A stretch of 64,000 bases of DNA from NCBI GenBank assembly GCA_025200525.1, contig CM045759.1, positions 868,001-932,000 on the forward strand, given 5' to 3'. This stretch comes from Camellia lanceoleosa. Lineage: Eukaryota > Streptophyta > Magnoliopsida > Ericales > Theaceae. The number at the start of each line of letters is the position of its first letter. Position 1 is the first letter of the stretch. Below the pieces are notes generated by a model that saw nothing but the letters and a program-made list of their open reading frames with translations, had not been told where the DNA came from and did not search any database. The position numbers were made by a program, and so were the translations under genes. This document shows positions 46,057 through 56,305 of the stretch, piece after piece.

Positions 46057-46106
46057 ACATTGAAGAAATGAGAGAAGCCCCTGGGTTCCCGGCGATTGGA
46101 GGTTAA
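46057..46106 (+). pseudogene. Exon-like frame, right part (after Copia-2)
   Basis: Continues the frame interrupted at 41,260: HIEEMREAPGFPAIGG then TAA at 46,104-46,106. A possible splice donor (gattggag|gtta) lies just before the stop. GC-rich third positions contrast with the very AT-rich DNA that follows. Product not recognised. The whole frame is about 43 codons in its clear part, so chance cannot be excluded. Confidence 0.4.
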
Positions 46107-48153
46107 AAAACATATTTCATCATATCTTATCATCATATATATGTTATTAAAAGGTGCATGCTCTCAATTTTTCTCTCTCCTATGTGGCACATCTCTTCTT
46201 TTTTTTCTTTTTTTATTAAAATGCCACATCAATATATCATTTTACTAAAAAAAATTCTAAAATTTAATATTTAAAAGACTTCTACTTAATCTAAATTACT
46301 CATAAACAAAACCTAATAGAATTATACATACTAAAAAGTACTTTACCAATTATTTATTATACTTTTTTTAAAAAATAAAATATTAAAATTATTTCTTATT
46401 TTTTTTGTCTATCTTATTTATAATATTAATGATATTGAATTTCTTAAATAATTAGAATCACTTTTAATTTTTATAACAATTATTTCTAATATCAACTTAT
46501 AATTTAATATCATATAAATTTATTATATATATATATATATATAAGTTATATTTTTGTAGCTCGAAAAGATAAAATTATCAAATGAATGTTTCTTTTTTTC
46601 TTTTTCTTTTTTTTTTTTGTGTTATAATTTAAAATTATTATATGTGTTGATTTAAATAATACATTTATAAAACGATAGGACTAAGATTATCAAAATAAAA
46701 AAAAATACTGTTTACTTTTAATTTTTTTTCTCTCTCCTATGTAGCACGTCTCCCTTTTTTTTTTTTTCTTTTTCTTTTTCTTCTATTAAATTTCCATATC
46801 AATATCCTTACCAAAATTATTTCTAAAATTTAATATTTAAAACACTTCTACTTAATCGAATTACCCGTAAACAAAACTTAAAAGAATTATACATACTAAA
46901 AATATTTTACCAATTAATTTCATTCTACTTTTTTCACATTTTTTAAAAAATTAAATATTAAAAATATTTATTCTTATGAAATTTATTTTATATATATATA
47001 TATATATTTATGTAAGTTACATTTTTATAACATGATAGAGCTAAAATTATTAAAATAAACATAAATGATTTATTTAAAATTAGTATTTGTGTTTATTGAA
47101 GCAACGCTTTTATGGAACGATACAATTAAATTATTAAAATAAATAATTAGAATAATTATTTAAAATAATAAAATTATTAAATAAATAATTAGAATCATTG
47201 TTAAAATAAATAATTGGAATCATTATTAAAAAATTATTAAAATAAACATAAATAATTTATTTAAAATTAATATTTGTGTTTATTTAAGTAACGCTTTTAT
47301 GGAACGATACAACTAAAATTATTAAAACAAATAATTATAATCATTATTTAAAATCATTATATGATAATTATACTTTTATAGCACAATAGAACTAAAATTT
47401 CCAAAATAAACAAATAATTTAACTAAATTTATTATATAAAACAATAAGGCTAAGATTAATAAAATAAATAATTAAAATTAAAATTATTCTTTTTGTAACA
47501 CACATCATACTATAATACACCACGAGTTATAATCAAGTCATAATTTGTGTATTATAGAATTTTTTGTTGTTTTTATTTTTTTTAGAAAAAAAATATTTTG
47601 ATATAAGGAGAATTTATAATTTTTGGTAATTTGATTAACACATAAAAATTTGATTTCAAGTTGACAATATACTTAATTTTTTTTCTTTAGTAACAATGAA
47701 ATAAACAAAAACCTAAACTGCTAAAACCTTAAAAAAAACCCTAAACTCCTTAATGTCTAAATCCCTAAATCCAATAAATCTGAAACCTAAAAGACCCTAT
47801 GATCTACCTCCACCATCCTTCCACTGATGGCACCACCCTTCATTCTTCCATATTTTCCCCTCTACTCTACCGCAGCCGAGATGGAGACAGATGAAGGAGA
47901 AGACAGCGGTACCTGATCACAGTTCGTGGTCGAGGCGGTTAACGGAGGAGGCAGTATCTTGCGATCGCGGTGGCTTTGCAATGGATTAAAATTGTAGGAT
48001 TACTGTTTTTTAAAATATCTCTTATTTATTTATTATTTATTTTATATTTTTTTTTATTTACCAAATGTTGCATTTATTTATTGGTATAATTATATTTTAG
48101 TCCATCATTTTAAAAATAATTACAAAATCATAAAAAAAAATTATGATTTTACT
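46107..48153. repeat. AT-rich region with internal duplications
   Basis: 46,173-46,370 and 46,730-46,930 are diverged copies starting ctctctcctatgt(g/a)gcac and sharing atttaatatttaaaa, acttctacttaatc and gaattatacatacta. 47,049-47,135 and 47,234-47,325 are a second pair sharing aaataaacataaat, atttgtgttta and acgcttttatggaacgatac. The phrase (ga)taggactaagattatcaaaa recurs about five times. 47,705-47,800 is a short telomere-like patch. At 47,800-47,990 there is a more GC-balanced piece without a recognisable product. The class is unknown. A Helitron or other non-autonomous element is possible. Confidence 0.45.
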
Positions 48154-48162
48154 TATTAATAT

Positions 48163-48506
48163 GGGTAAATTATAAATACACCCCTGAGGTTTGATTAAAA
48201 TAGGAATCGCCTCCTGTGGTTCTGAAAATTATATTCCATCCCCTGAGGTGTCTAATTTGATAACAAATTGTCTATTTTATTAATAAATTATCAAATCAAT
48301 TAATAGTTTTTAATGATGTTAGAAATTTGTTTCAATTAATAATTTAAATAATTTTATTATTATATTGAAAAGTAATTATGAATTTCATTTTTTTAGTTAA
48401 TTATGTAAAATAAAAAATTCTGACAATGGGGTATTTGTAATTTTCCAAGTCACATAGAACAATTTGTACTTTAAGCAAACATCAGGGATATATTTGTAAT
48501 TTATTC
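48163..48506. mobile_element. Mutator-like MITE, 344 bp
   Basis: Inverted ends of about 30 bases: gggtaaattataaatacacc on the left and, inverted, gaataaattacaaatatatc on the right, each followed by a cctga(g/t)gtttg phrase. It is flanked by perfect 9 bp duplications TATTAATAT at 48,154-48,162 and 48,507-48,515. A 9 bp duplication is characteristic of Mutator-like elements. No transposase is encoded. Confidence 0.8.
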
Positions 48507-48515
48507 TATTAATAT

Positions 48516-48714
48516 TTATAAATTTTATATTCATTTCTAGTAACTAATTTAATATTTCTCTTTATTTTTTTATTTATCAAAACGCTGCATTCTGCCTTCT
48601 ACCTTCTAATCCCTTGACTCCTCCTAACCTAATCGATTTCTTGCTAACCTTTTAACTAATCATTATAAATGCCAACTATAATAACTTACTCTAATTTTTT
48701 CATCTTCCTTTTCA
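48516..48714. other. Possible upstream region of the WW-gene array
   Basis: Short AT-rich stretch with a CT-rich patch and tcattataaatgcc near 48,660, which could be a TATA-type promoter for the exon copies that follow. No proof. Confidence 0.25.
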
Positions 48715-48781
48715 CATGTTCAATTGAAAGTCGCAAAAAGAGATTCAAGAACCACCAGGTTATTTGAGAAGAGAGCATTAT
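48715..48781 (+). pseudogene. Degenerate first copy of the WW-gene exon 1
   Basis: cacatgttcaattgaaagtcg aligns with cacatcttcaatggaaagtcg of the copies at 52,124 and 52,469, and the alignment continues loosely to gagagcatt versus cagagcatg. The start codon is lost (ATTG). The copy ends at the solo LTR insertion. About two thirds of bases agree, so the relation is likely but not certain. Confidence 0.35.
48777..48781 (+). repeat. Target duplication of solo LTR A3 (left)
   Basis: ATTAT, matched by 52,081-52,085. Confidence 0.75.
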
Positions 48782-51700
48782 TGTAGACACCCAATTTTGA
48801 CTAACTCTAAGACTTGCACACTTTCTGTTGATTACTCGATGATGACAATCAGAATGTGTTTCCCAACAATCCTTAACAAGAAAAATGAAATTTGAACTTT
48901 AATCCCAACCTTCACACACATTTTCGGCCAAACTATTTTAGACCATAAAATCCTCTTTTCAAAATATTTTTCCAAATATTTCTACGATGTTCCGAGACTC
49001 CCATTTCAATATTGCACTTTTCAGTAAACCGAGTAAGGACAAAGTGAAAATAAATGGAAGGGATGTGAACTCTCTGAAAAAAAAATATTTAAAAAACATC
49101 TTCTTTATAAGTTTGGATTTGAAGGAAATAGGAGGGGATGGAATAAAACTGGTTTAGGGAAATGATGAGCATCAAATTGTTAAAAAGGAAATAAATAACC
49201 TTCACTAAATTAGGCATATCTCTTTGTACACTTAGATTTTAATATGAGGCCACCACCATTGGAAATGAGACTTCTGGAGCTTCAATTTAGACCCAAGAAT
49301 CACCTAAAACCAAGTCCAGATAAGGGAGACATGCCCATTTGAAGTTGGGCTTGAGAGCAGATTTTGTTGACTTGGCCCAAGAGAAATGAACATCATTCAC
49401 TAAATTCGGCATGTCTCTTTGTACACTTGGAATTTAGATGTGAAACGACCACCATTGGAAAGTATACTTCTGGGGCTTCAATTTAGACCCAAGAACCACC
49501 TAAAAACAAGTCCAGATAAAGGAGATATGCCCGTTTAAGGCTAGGCTTAATAGCAAATTTTGTTGACTCGGCACAAAACAGCAGCAGTCCCGTTTTTCTT
49601 GGTTTTGGTTTTGTTGGGACACCCTATTTACCTATTTTCTGATCCATTCAAGTGCACCCACTCATCCTCCATTATCTCCACTCATCCCCCATTGTCGAAA
49701 AGAGGTTTTGTTTGCATCTATAAATGAGTATCCCATGCAACCACCTTGAAAATTTGCCCTCCTATCACATTCTTGTCTCCCACCTTGTCTCCAACCTTAA
49801 TTTTGACCTTCACTCTCCTTCATTGCCTATATAGAATGATCATATTGTAAGAGAGAGAGAGGACCACGAAATTGAAGAGAAAAGAGTAAGAAAAATGGTG
49901 AAAAAAGAGAGAAAAATTGAGTTTTTGAGCCAAAACACTTCCAAGCTCCCATAGCTATTGAAATTCCCCATTTCCATACACCAAAACCACTCCAAAAATT
50001 TTGATATAGCCAAAGATCAATTGCCTTGATCATAAGGAAGAGTGTTTAGTAATTGAAAGTAAGAAAAACAAGCGAGTTAGCCACTTTCCATACCATAAAC
50101 TCCATAATTTCAAATTAAGGATTTGAGAACACACTTCTTACACTTGAGGGTGATCAAGAGGAACTTTGTGAACTAAGGAGTTCATCCTTTCCTTGGAAGG
50201 TGAATTTCACAAACCTTTCATTTTCTTGTATTTTTTATTTATTTTGCTCTTTTGCTTTGATTTACTGTTATATTGTATACTGTTGTAATCTAATTGAAAG
50301 TGGTGAATTGAAGTCCTATATATGTTGCTTTTAGCATGAGAAAGAGACCTTCCATACTGAATGGTTTAATCTCTTCGGAGGTTCATTACTAGGGCATTAT
50401 ATCTCTCTCATGCCAAGAACAACTCCTTGTTTGACGCTTATCTTATTTTAGTGGACGTGACTCTCATTTTTGGACTAAACTGACTAAAGAATGGCAAGGT
50501 AAGGGCTAATAAAATTGGACTAAAAGAGGCACAATATAATAAAATTGAGTTGGGTTCAATCATACGTCATATTGAACCCATTGACTTTTTTATATATATA
50601 TATTTATTTTTCTCTTTTGCTTTGATTTCTTGTTATATTATATATTATTGTAATCTTGCATATTCTATCTTATATTTGTTTTCTTGTTTTAAGTTCATGT
50701 TAGTTTTGTTGTAAGTTTGCACTTTTTTTTATTTTATATTTGTTTTCTCATTTTTAATCTAACCGGTAATGGTTAGTTGAGCCACCTACATATTTCTTGT
50801 TTATTCCTTTTCTTGGTTTTTCAATAAGACAGGTTTTGCTAGACTTAGTTGGCCGGCCAGCCTATTTGGCCGGCCAGTTAGCTTCTTTTGGACAAGATGG
50901 CGTTGTCTTTCGATGTTGACCAACTTCTGGTGGTTTCCAAGGCACATGAAACTTTTTTTTTTCTTTTGTTTATTTTATTTTGAGTATATTGTGAGGTTTT
51001 TATTTTGTTGTAATATTCTCCTCATCCCTCTCTAATTTGGTTTGTAATTATTCTTTCAAGTGTTGTAATAATTCCCTCTCCCCCGCCCCCCCGCGTTTCT
51101 TTCTATCCCGTTTTTTTACTTGCTTTCTTTATCTGTGAATATGTATCATATTTTTTTTCATTATATCCATGCTTTGCATCCATGTTTCAGGCATCTTGAT
51201 TCGGCTAATTTTGTATTTATGGATTTAATCAATTCTTATGTGATTATGTGCGCTACCTCATGTTCTTGAGATGATTCATATGTCATATCTTATAAGCCGA
51301 ATCTTTAGTTGCATCTCATGAGTGAATTACATTAGGATTTTGTATATAAGATCATGCATATTTTACTAACTTCGTTTTGTAGCTTATTCGTGGGACGTCA
51401 AACATGTAAGTTTTTATACTTTAGCATCCTGTTTGCGTGTGTTTTTCTTATTATGTTTAAGCATCCTACCATGTGGCTACGTGCTTACTTGATATAACTG
51501 TATGAATACCAGTGGATGGAGGTTGTGTCGCTTAATTTGGAATAATATTGATTTTTCATGTTTGTAAACTCGATTTATTTGGGTTGTACATCTTCAAAAC
51601 TTTTTCAAAACACATGAAATCAAATTATTCCAAAATAAATGACATAGTTTATACTTGTATACTTCACATAGTAAGTTTTTAAGATTTATTAAATAATCAA

Positions 51701-52080
51701 AATATGAATATATAAAGTAAATAAAATTCATATCATGGTTTAGTAAATGTCGATCTTTTTATCGGGTGAGCGGGGGTGCTCAATTAATGATCTTCCCCTC
51801 TTATACCTAAGGTTCTGAACCGAGACAACTATGGTTATGATAAACAGTGGCCTTGGCACGAGTCATGGGTTTCCTAATTTTTCAAAAATATTAGGTGGCG
51901 ACTCTGAGATCTAATGAGGCAATCCATTTCTAGCAAAAGGTTTTGCAATAAAATGGATTTTCTAAAAGTTGCCAAATCTGGACTCTCATCTATGTTTCAT
52001 ATTGCACTAGTGAGATTAGATCAAAGAGATCGAGGGTCCAAACTATTTAACGCGCACGGGTACCCCCCAGGCATGTTACA
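48782..52080 (+). mobile_element. Solo LTR of family A (A3), 3.3 kb
   Basis: It starts TGTAGACACCCAATTTTGAC and ends aggcatgttaca between ATTAT duplications. It shares with A2 the two about 185 bp units (49,195-49,560), a GGCCGGCC patch (50,850-50,880), gtttatacttgtat (51,648), tcgatctttttatcgggtgag, ggcacgagtcatgggtttcc and gtggcgactctgag near the right end. It is shorter than A1 and A2 and lacks the GC-rich middle. No coding region was recognised. Confidence 0.85.
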
Positions 52081-52135
52081 ATTATACATCTCAATTTTGT
52101 AAATCATAAGTTAGACCTTCTTCTTCACATCTTCA

Positions 52136-52216
52136 ATGGAAAGTCGTAAGATAGAACTGCTCCAAGAACAAGAGTCATTGACGACAGAGCATGTTACTGA
52201 AGGGCCAGGGCTTCAG
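52136..52216 (+). CDS. WW-domain gene, exon 1 of copy 1
   Basis: Starts at ATG 52,136 and encodes MESRKIELLQEQESLTTEHV then TEGPGLQ, ending at a good donor CAG|GTATTA. The 105 bp sequence to 52,321 is a multiple of three and open, so it can be read through, but its T-rich end ctcaaacag and the match to other plant genes of this layout favour an intron. This is the best preserved start of the duplicated gene. Upstream it is preceded by solo LTR A3, so any original promoter is now more than 3 kb away. Confidence 0.6.
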
Positions 52217-52321
52217 GTATTAGCTCTTCTTTCTTCATTTGAATATTTTTCTTTCTTGAAAATTTGTCATTTACCAAGAAAGATGTATTTGGATTACAAT
52301 CTAAAATTGTTCCTCAAACAG

Positions 52322-52438
52322 ACGTGCAACATTTGGTTTGGTGCTAACGATCCTTCTACTCCAAATCCTTGGAAGCCACTAATCGATTTGACCACAAGGA
52401 GGACATATTATTGGAACCTTGAAACAAATGAAACATAG
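52322..52438 (+). pseudogene. WW-domain gene, exon 2 of copy 1, ends in a stop
   Basis: After the acceptor at 52,321 it reads NDPSTPNPWKPLIDLTTRRT then YYWNLETNET and TAG (52,436-52,438). PxPWKxLID...YYWNxETNxTQYExP is the WW-domain pattern found at the N-terminus of plant DB10-type DEAD-box RNA helicases. WW domains bind proline-rich partners. The TAG stands where the family and copy 2 have CAG (Gln). Beyond it, Y(A)RPT is still readable. So copy 1 is a truncated or dead copy. Confidence 0.65.
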
Positions 52439-52462
52439 TATGCAAGGCCAACTGTGGATACT

Positions 52463-52642
52463 CCCTTCTTCACATCTTCCATGGAAAGTCACAAGATAGA
52501 ACTACTCTAAGAACAATAGTCATTGATGACAGAGCATGTTACTGAAGGGCCAGGGCTTCAGGTATTGCCTCTTCCTTCTTCATTTGAATATTTTCTTTCT
52601 TGAAAATTTGTTATATACCAAGAAAGATGTATTTGGATTACA
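52463..52642 (+). pseudogene. WW-domain gene, exon 1 and part of the intron, copy 2
   Basis: A tandem copy 345 bases downstream of copy 1. ATG at 52,481 then ESHKIELL, a TAA at 52,508-52,510 and a TAG shortly after, so exon 1 cannot be translated here. The donor cag|gtattg near 52,561 is preserved. The intron is interrupted at 52,642 by Copia-3 and resumes at 63,440. Confidence 0.65.
52638..52642 (+). repeat. Target duplication of Copia-3 (left)
   Basis: TTACA, matched by 63,440-63,444. Copy 1 of the host sequence has the undisturbed ggattacaatc at the same place, which confirms the empty site. Confidence 0.9.
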
Positions 52643-53109
52643 TGTAAGACTAAATTTAATTATTTAGTCATTATGGTAACCCACATGATATGACAAATGA
52701 ATTATAGATTTAATAAGATTATAGTTCCATATCTTGAACCACAAGTTATTATCTGATTGGTCAATAGATGGAATAGTTTTCAAATCTCTTACTTTGATGG
52801 GCAAGTGGAATTATAGTTATATTAGGAAACTAGTTCTCTCCCTACCTATAAAAGTATATTTAGATCACCCATCAATTATTGTGAATATAACATATTCTAA
52901 AGAGGGTTAAGAGAGAGAAACCTTTTTTTTCACTAATATTGATATTAGGTTTATGTTCAATCAATTATTGATCACTTGAAGATTTCACATAACTGATCCA
53001 GGTATGTTATTTATTTTTCGCATTATATTAGTATTTATGAAAGTCATGATAGTTCACCATTTTGGATTATGAAGGTTGTTATATGCATAACATCATAAAA
53101 TTATTTACA
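52643..53109 (+). repeat. Copia-3 5' LTR
   Basis: TGTAAGAC to TTATTTACA, with a TATA box (TATAAAAG, 52,847-52,854). Confidence 0.92.
52847..52854 (+). promoter_or_regulatory. Copia-3 LTR TATA box
   Basis: TATAAAAG, conserved in the 3' LTR as well. Confidence 0.6.
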
Positions 53110-53111
53110 TG

Positions 53112-53123
53112 TGGTATCGGAGC
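53112..53123 (+). other. Copia-3 primer binding site, mutated
   Basis: TGGTATCGGAGC, one change from the tRNA-Met site TGGTATCAGAGC, two bases after the LTR. Confidence 0.85.
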
Positions 53124-54154
53124 TCATGTTTTGGAACATTATGAGTTTTTGATTAAGTAAATATCAATTAATTTTGATTACACTTTATGATTGCCTTGAT
53201 CCAAAATTTTTAATTTGCTGAACATGATATGAAATTTAATATGCAACTCTTATGTTTCTACTTTAGATTGGATTGTGTATTGTATAAATAATATTTATTT
53301 AATGAGTGCTAACTCTTTGATGACAAACCTAATGTATTAATATTTTGATAATTGAATACTATGAATGATTTAATTATTTTTATTATGAGGAAAGTTTTAG
53401 TGGATAATGACCATTGTATTTTTTGATTTAGTAATGCCTAAAAATATTCATATTACATAATGAATTATTATTATTCATGTTTTGCTGAATTTTATATTAT
53501 CAAATTTTACTGTGAGCACATTAAAGTGTTATTGTGATCTTACAGTACTCTGCATATTGCTATTTATAGATCTAACTGTAACCTTGAAAAAATTATTTAT
53601 GTATGATGTTATTACCATCATTATGTATAAGCTTGATTTTTATTAGTGATTTGATGAGGTACAAAAGTATATATTCTTATGTGACATAGAATATGAGTTG
53701 TGTTAATATTTATTGTCTTAATATTATTCTTATGATTTAGTAATATGCATTATGATTATGATGATGAATAATTGTGAATAAATTATTATTTATTCAATAA
53801 TTGCCATGCAAAGTTTTTATTTGATTTGAAATTTAAATTATGATACAATTGATAATTGCCAAAGTAACCTAATCGGAATGACACATGGATATCAAATCAA
53901 ATAATTGAAATTTAATATCCTTTCCAAGCATTAAAAAATAATGACTTTGCAAATCGTAATTTTTTAATTACAAAGATATTAGGTTGGCCCAAAGATGCAC
54001 CACTTCTAAGTAATTGGTGAATTGGAATAGAATAGTTGATGGGTATTCATAATTGATATTGGAATGAATACCTAAAGGTAACAAACCTACTTAATTATGA
54101 ATATTTTATCAACTAGTCCTATTGGTGAAAAGGAATCACTATAATTGTTAAATA
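53124..54154 (+). other. Copia-3 leader, left part
   Basis: AT-rich leader between primer site and gag, about 1 kb here plus about 400 bases after the nested LTR. Stops in all frames. No domain recognised. Confidence 0.5.
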
Positions 54155-54159
54155 GTATG
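54155..54159 (+). repeat. Target duplication of solo LTR B (left)
   Basis: GTATG, matched by 58,577-58,581. Confidence 0.82.
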
Positions 54160-55119
54160 TGTGATAACCCTGTTCTGTGTTATACTGTTAACCCTTAATT
54201 ATGCTTGTGATTATGTGCTTAATATGAATTTGGGTGCTACTTATGTGATTATATATGTTTTTGAATTTATATCTGTTCACCGTAGAGAAATCTATTATAC
54301 TTCCTGTTATAATTTGAAATTGAGGGCTATAGAGGCGACAACAACCAAAATTGATTGTACCATTGTGATTAGCATAATTTTTAGAGCCTGCGGTGAAATT
54401 TGATTGACAATTGATTCGGATCAAATTAATTAGCACTAAATCTTAATTAGCAATTTTGATTAGGCAAACCTATATATATATATATATGCTCTAACCATGA
54501 TTAAGCTAATTTTTTAACTCAAAATCTGCCAAGAGAAGTATAGAGAGAGAAATATCAAGTTAGAGAGAGAATGACCAAATTCTTGAAGAATTGACTTGGT
54601 GATTGAAGATATTGAAGAACTAGGCTCAAAAACTAACTAGATTTGGAAGAGTTAAGGACTCTAAGTGAGTAATTGAACTCAAATTTACGAGCTTAAGTCC
54701 ATAACTATGTGAATTCAAGAAGTATATGTTGATAACTACAAGAATTGAGCTAAATGTGTTGAATTTGAGATCAACTTGGGCATGCATGCATGAATTTATT
54801 GTGAATTCTCATATTTGAGCATAAACCATGATGATCATGTTGAATTGAGAGTAGTTTGACACATGCATGCATGAATTGTCATGTTTTGAAGCCCAATTTT
54901 AAGTCTTGAAGCTTGTAAATGCAAGATATAAAACATGGATTTTACATACATGAGGTTTGTGGTTTGAATTTTGATGAATTTGTGAAATTTTGAACAATGG
55001 GTTGAACTACCTTCAAATATGTGTTTGGGAGTGTTCTTGCATGTTTGAGTGAGTCATGCATGAATTTGGAGCCTTGGAGGTGTGGTTAAAACTCAAACAG
55101 AATTTTGGAAATTCCAAAA

Positions 55120-55365
55120 ATCGAGCAGTTTGCTCGAGTGATGGAAGTGTCGCTCTAGCGTACATTTTGAGCTCCTGGTACTTTTGCAGGCATGGGGGGT
55201 TGGCTCGAGTGACCAAAAGGCCACTCGAGCGACCATCCTTTATTTTCAGTCTTGGCTCGAGCGACCAAAAAGTTGGCTTGAGCGTAAAATGAGAGCATCC
55301 AATACTTTTGTAGATCAAGGGGGTTCGCTCGAGCGACCAATGTTGCACTCAAGCGAAGTGCCTTG
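55120..55365. repeat. CTCGAG(C/T)GACC motif cluster
   Basis: ggctcgagcgacc and variants (gctcgagtgacc, cactcgagcgacc, cgctcgagcgacc) occur about seven times in 250 bases, spaced irregularly and mixed with inverted half-sites. The patch is distinctly more GC-rich than the LTR around it. Confidence 0.75.
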
Positions 55366-55754
55366 TTTTAGGAACTTTGAAAAGTTGTTTTATGTTTCAA
55401 TTAATTTTCGTTCTTTTTCATTTCTAAGAATTCTTAGGCATACATTAAGCATCCTAAATGAACTAAAGAGTTAGAAAGAAGCCTAAGAAAGATAAATGAA
55501 TTTGAGAACGAATTGAATTGTATTGTGACCCGATTTTCATATGTTCTATGAATTATGTAGGGTCAATCGCGATGACGAGTCAACCATCTGAACACTGTGA
55601 GTAATATCTTAGTAAAGATATTTTTATATACGTTATTTGCTAAATACTACCCACGTGATAAGTCTTCCAAACTGATGAATTTGTATTATGAATGAGTATT
55701 CTACCTGTCTGATTCGTAAAAGACTTGAAACGTGATTGATAAGCACGAAATTAT

Positions 55755-56305
55755 AAGATTGGACCAAAGGTTGTTTTGTATGAATACACAATGGACCTAA
55801 GGTCGTTCGGTATGTTTGATGAGAATATGAAATGGGCCCGAGGCCGTTTGGTATATTTGACAAGGACACAGAATGGGCTTAAGGCCGTTTAGAATATTGG
55901 ACAAGAGAGACCTAAGGTCATCTCACATATGAATTGGACCGAAGGTCATTTTGTGTGATTGTTAAATGGACCAAAGGTCATTTTGAACCAAAGGTCATTT
56001 TCTGTGATTGTTAAAGGGACGAAAGGTCATTTTGAATAAAGAATTGATTGGACCGAAGGTCATTTTGGATGTGAATATGAATGTGAACATGATCATGATA
56101 CGATGTGAAGGACCATATGGTCATTTGTGCATAGATCCATTAAATGTGAACACGATCTTGACTTTGAATATGCGCATGAACAAGATTATGGAAATGTTGG
56201 ACCCATGGTTGTTTAACACATATGATATGTTTAGTTATGAAACATGTTGGACCGAAGGTTGTTTGATTATAAATGATTGGACCCGAGGTCGTTTCGTTAT
56301 GATTG
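55755..56305 (+). repeat. GGACCnAAGGTCRTTT array
   Basis: About a dozen diverged copies of ggaccgaaggtcattttg, separated by 10-45 bases that often contain tgtgattgtt or atatgaat. The core GACC-nnn-GGTC is a short inverted repeat, so each copy has dyad symmetry. It lies in the middle of solo LTR B. Confidence 0.85.

Noticed and set aside
54161..54436. Overlapping frames of about 80 codons on both strands
   Set aside because: They lie at the start of solo LTR B and show no domain.
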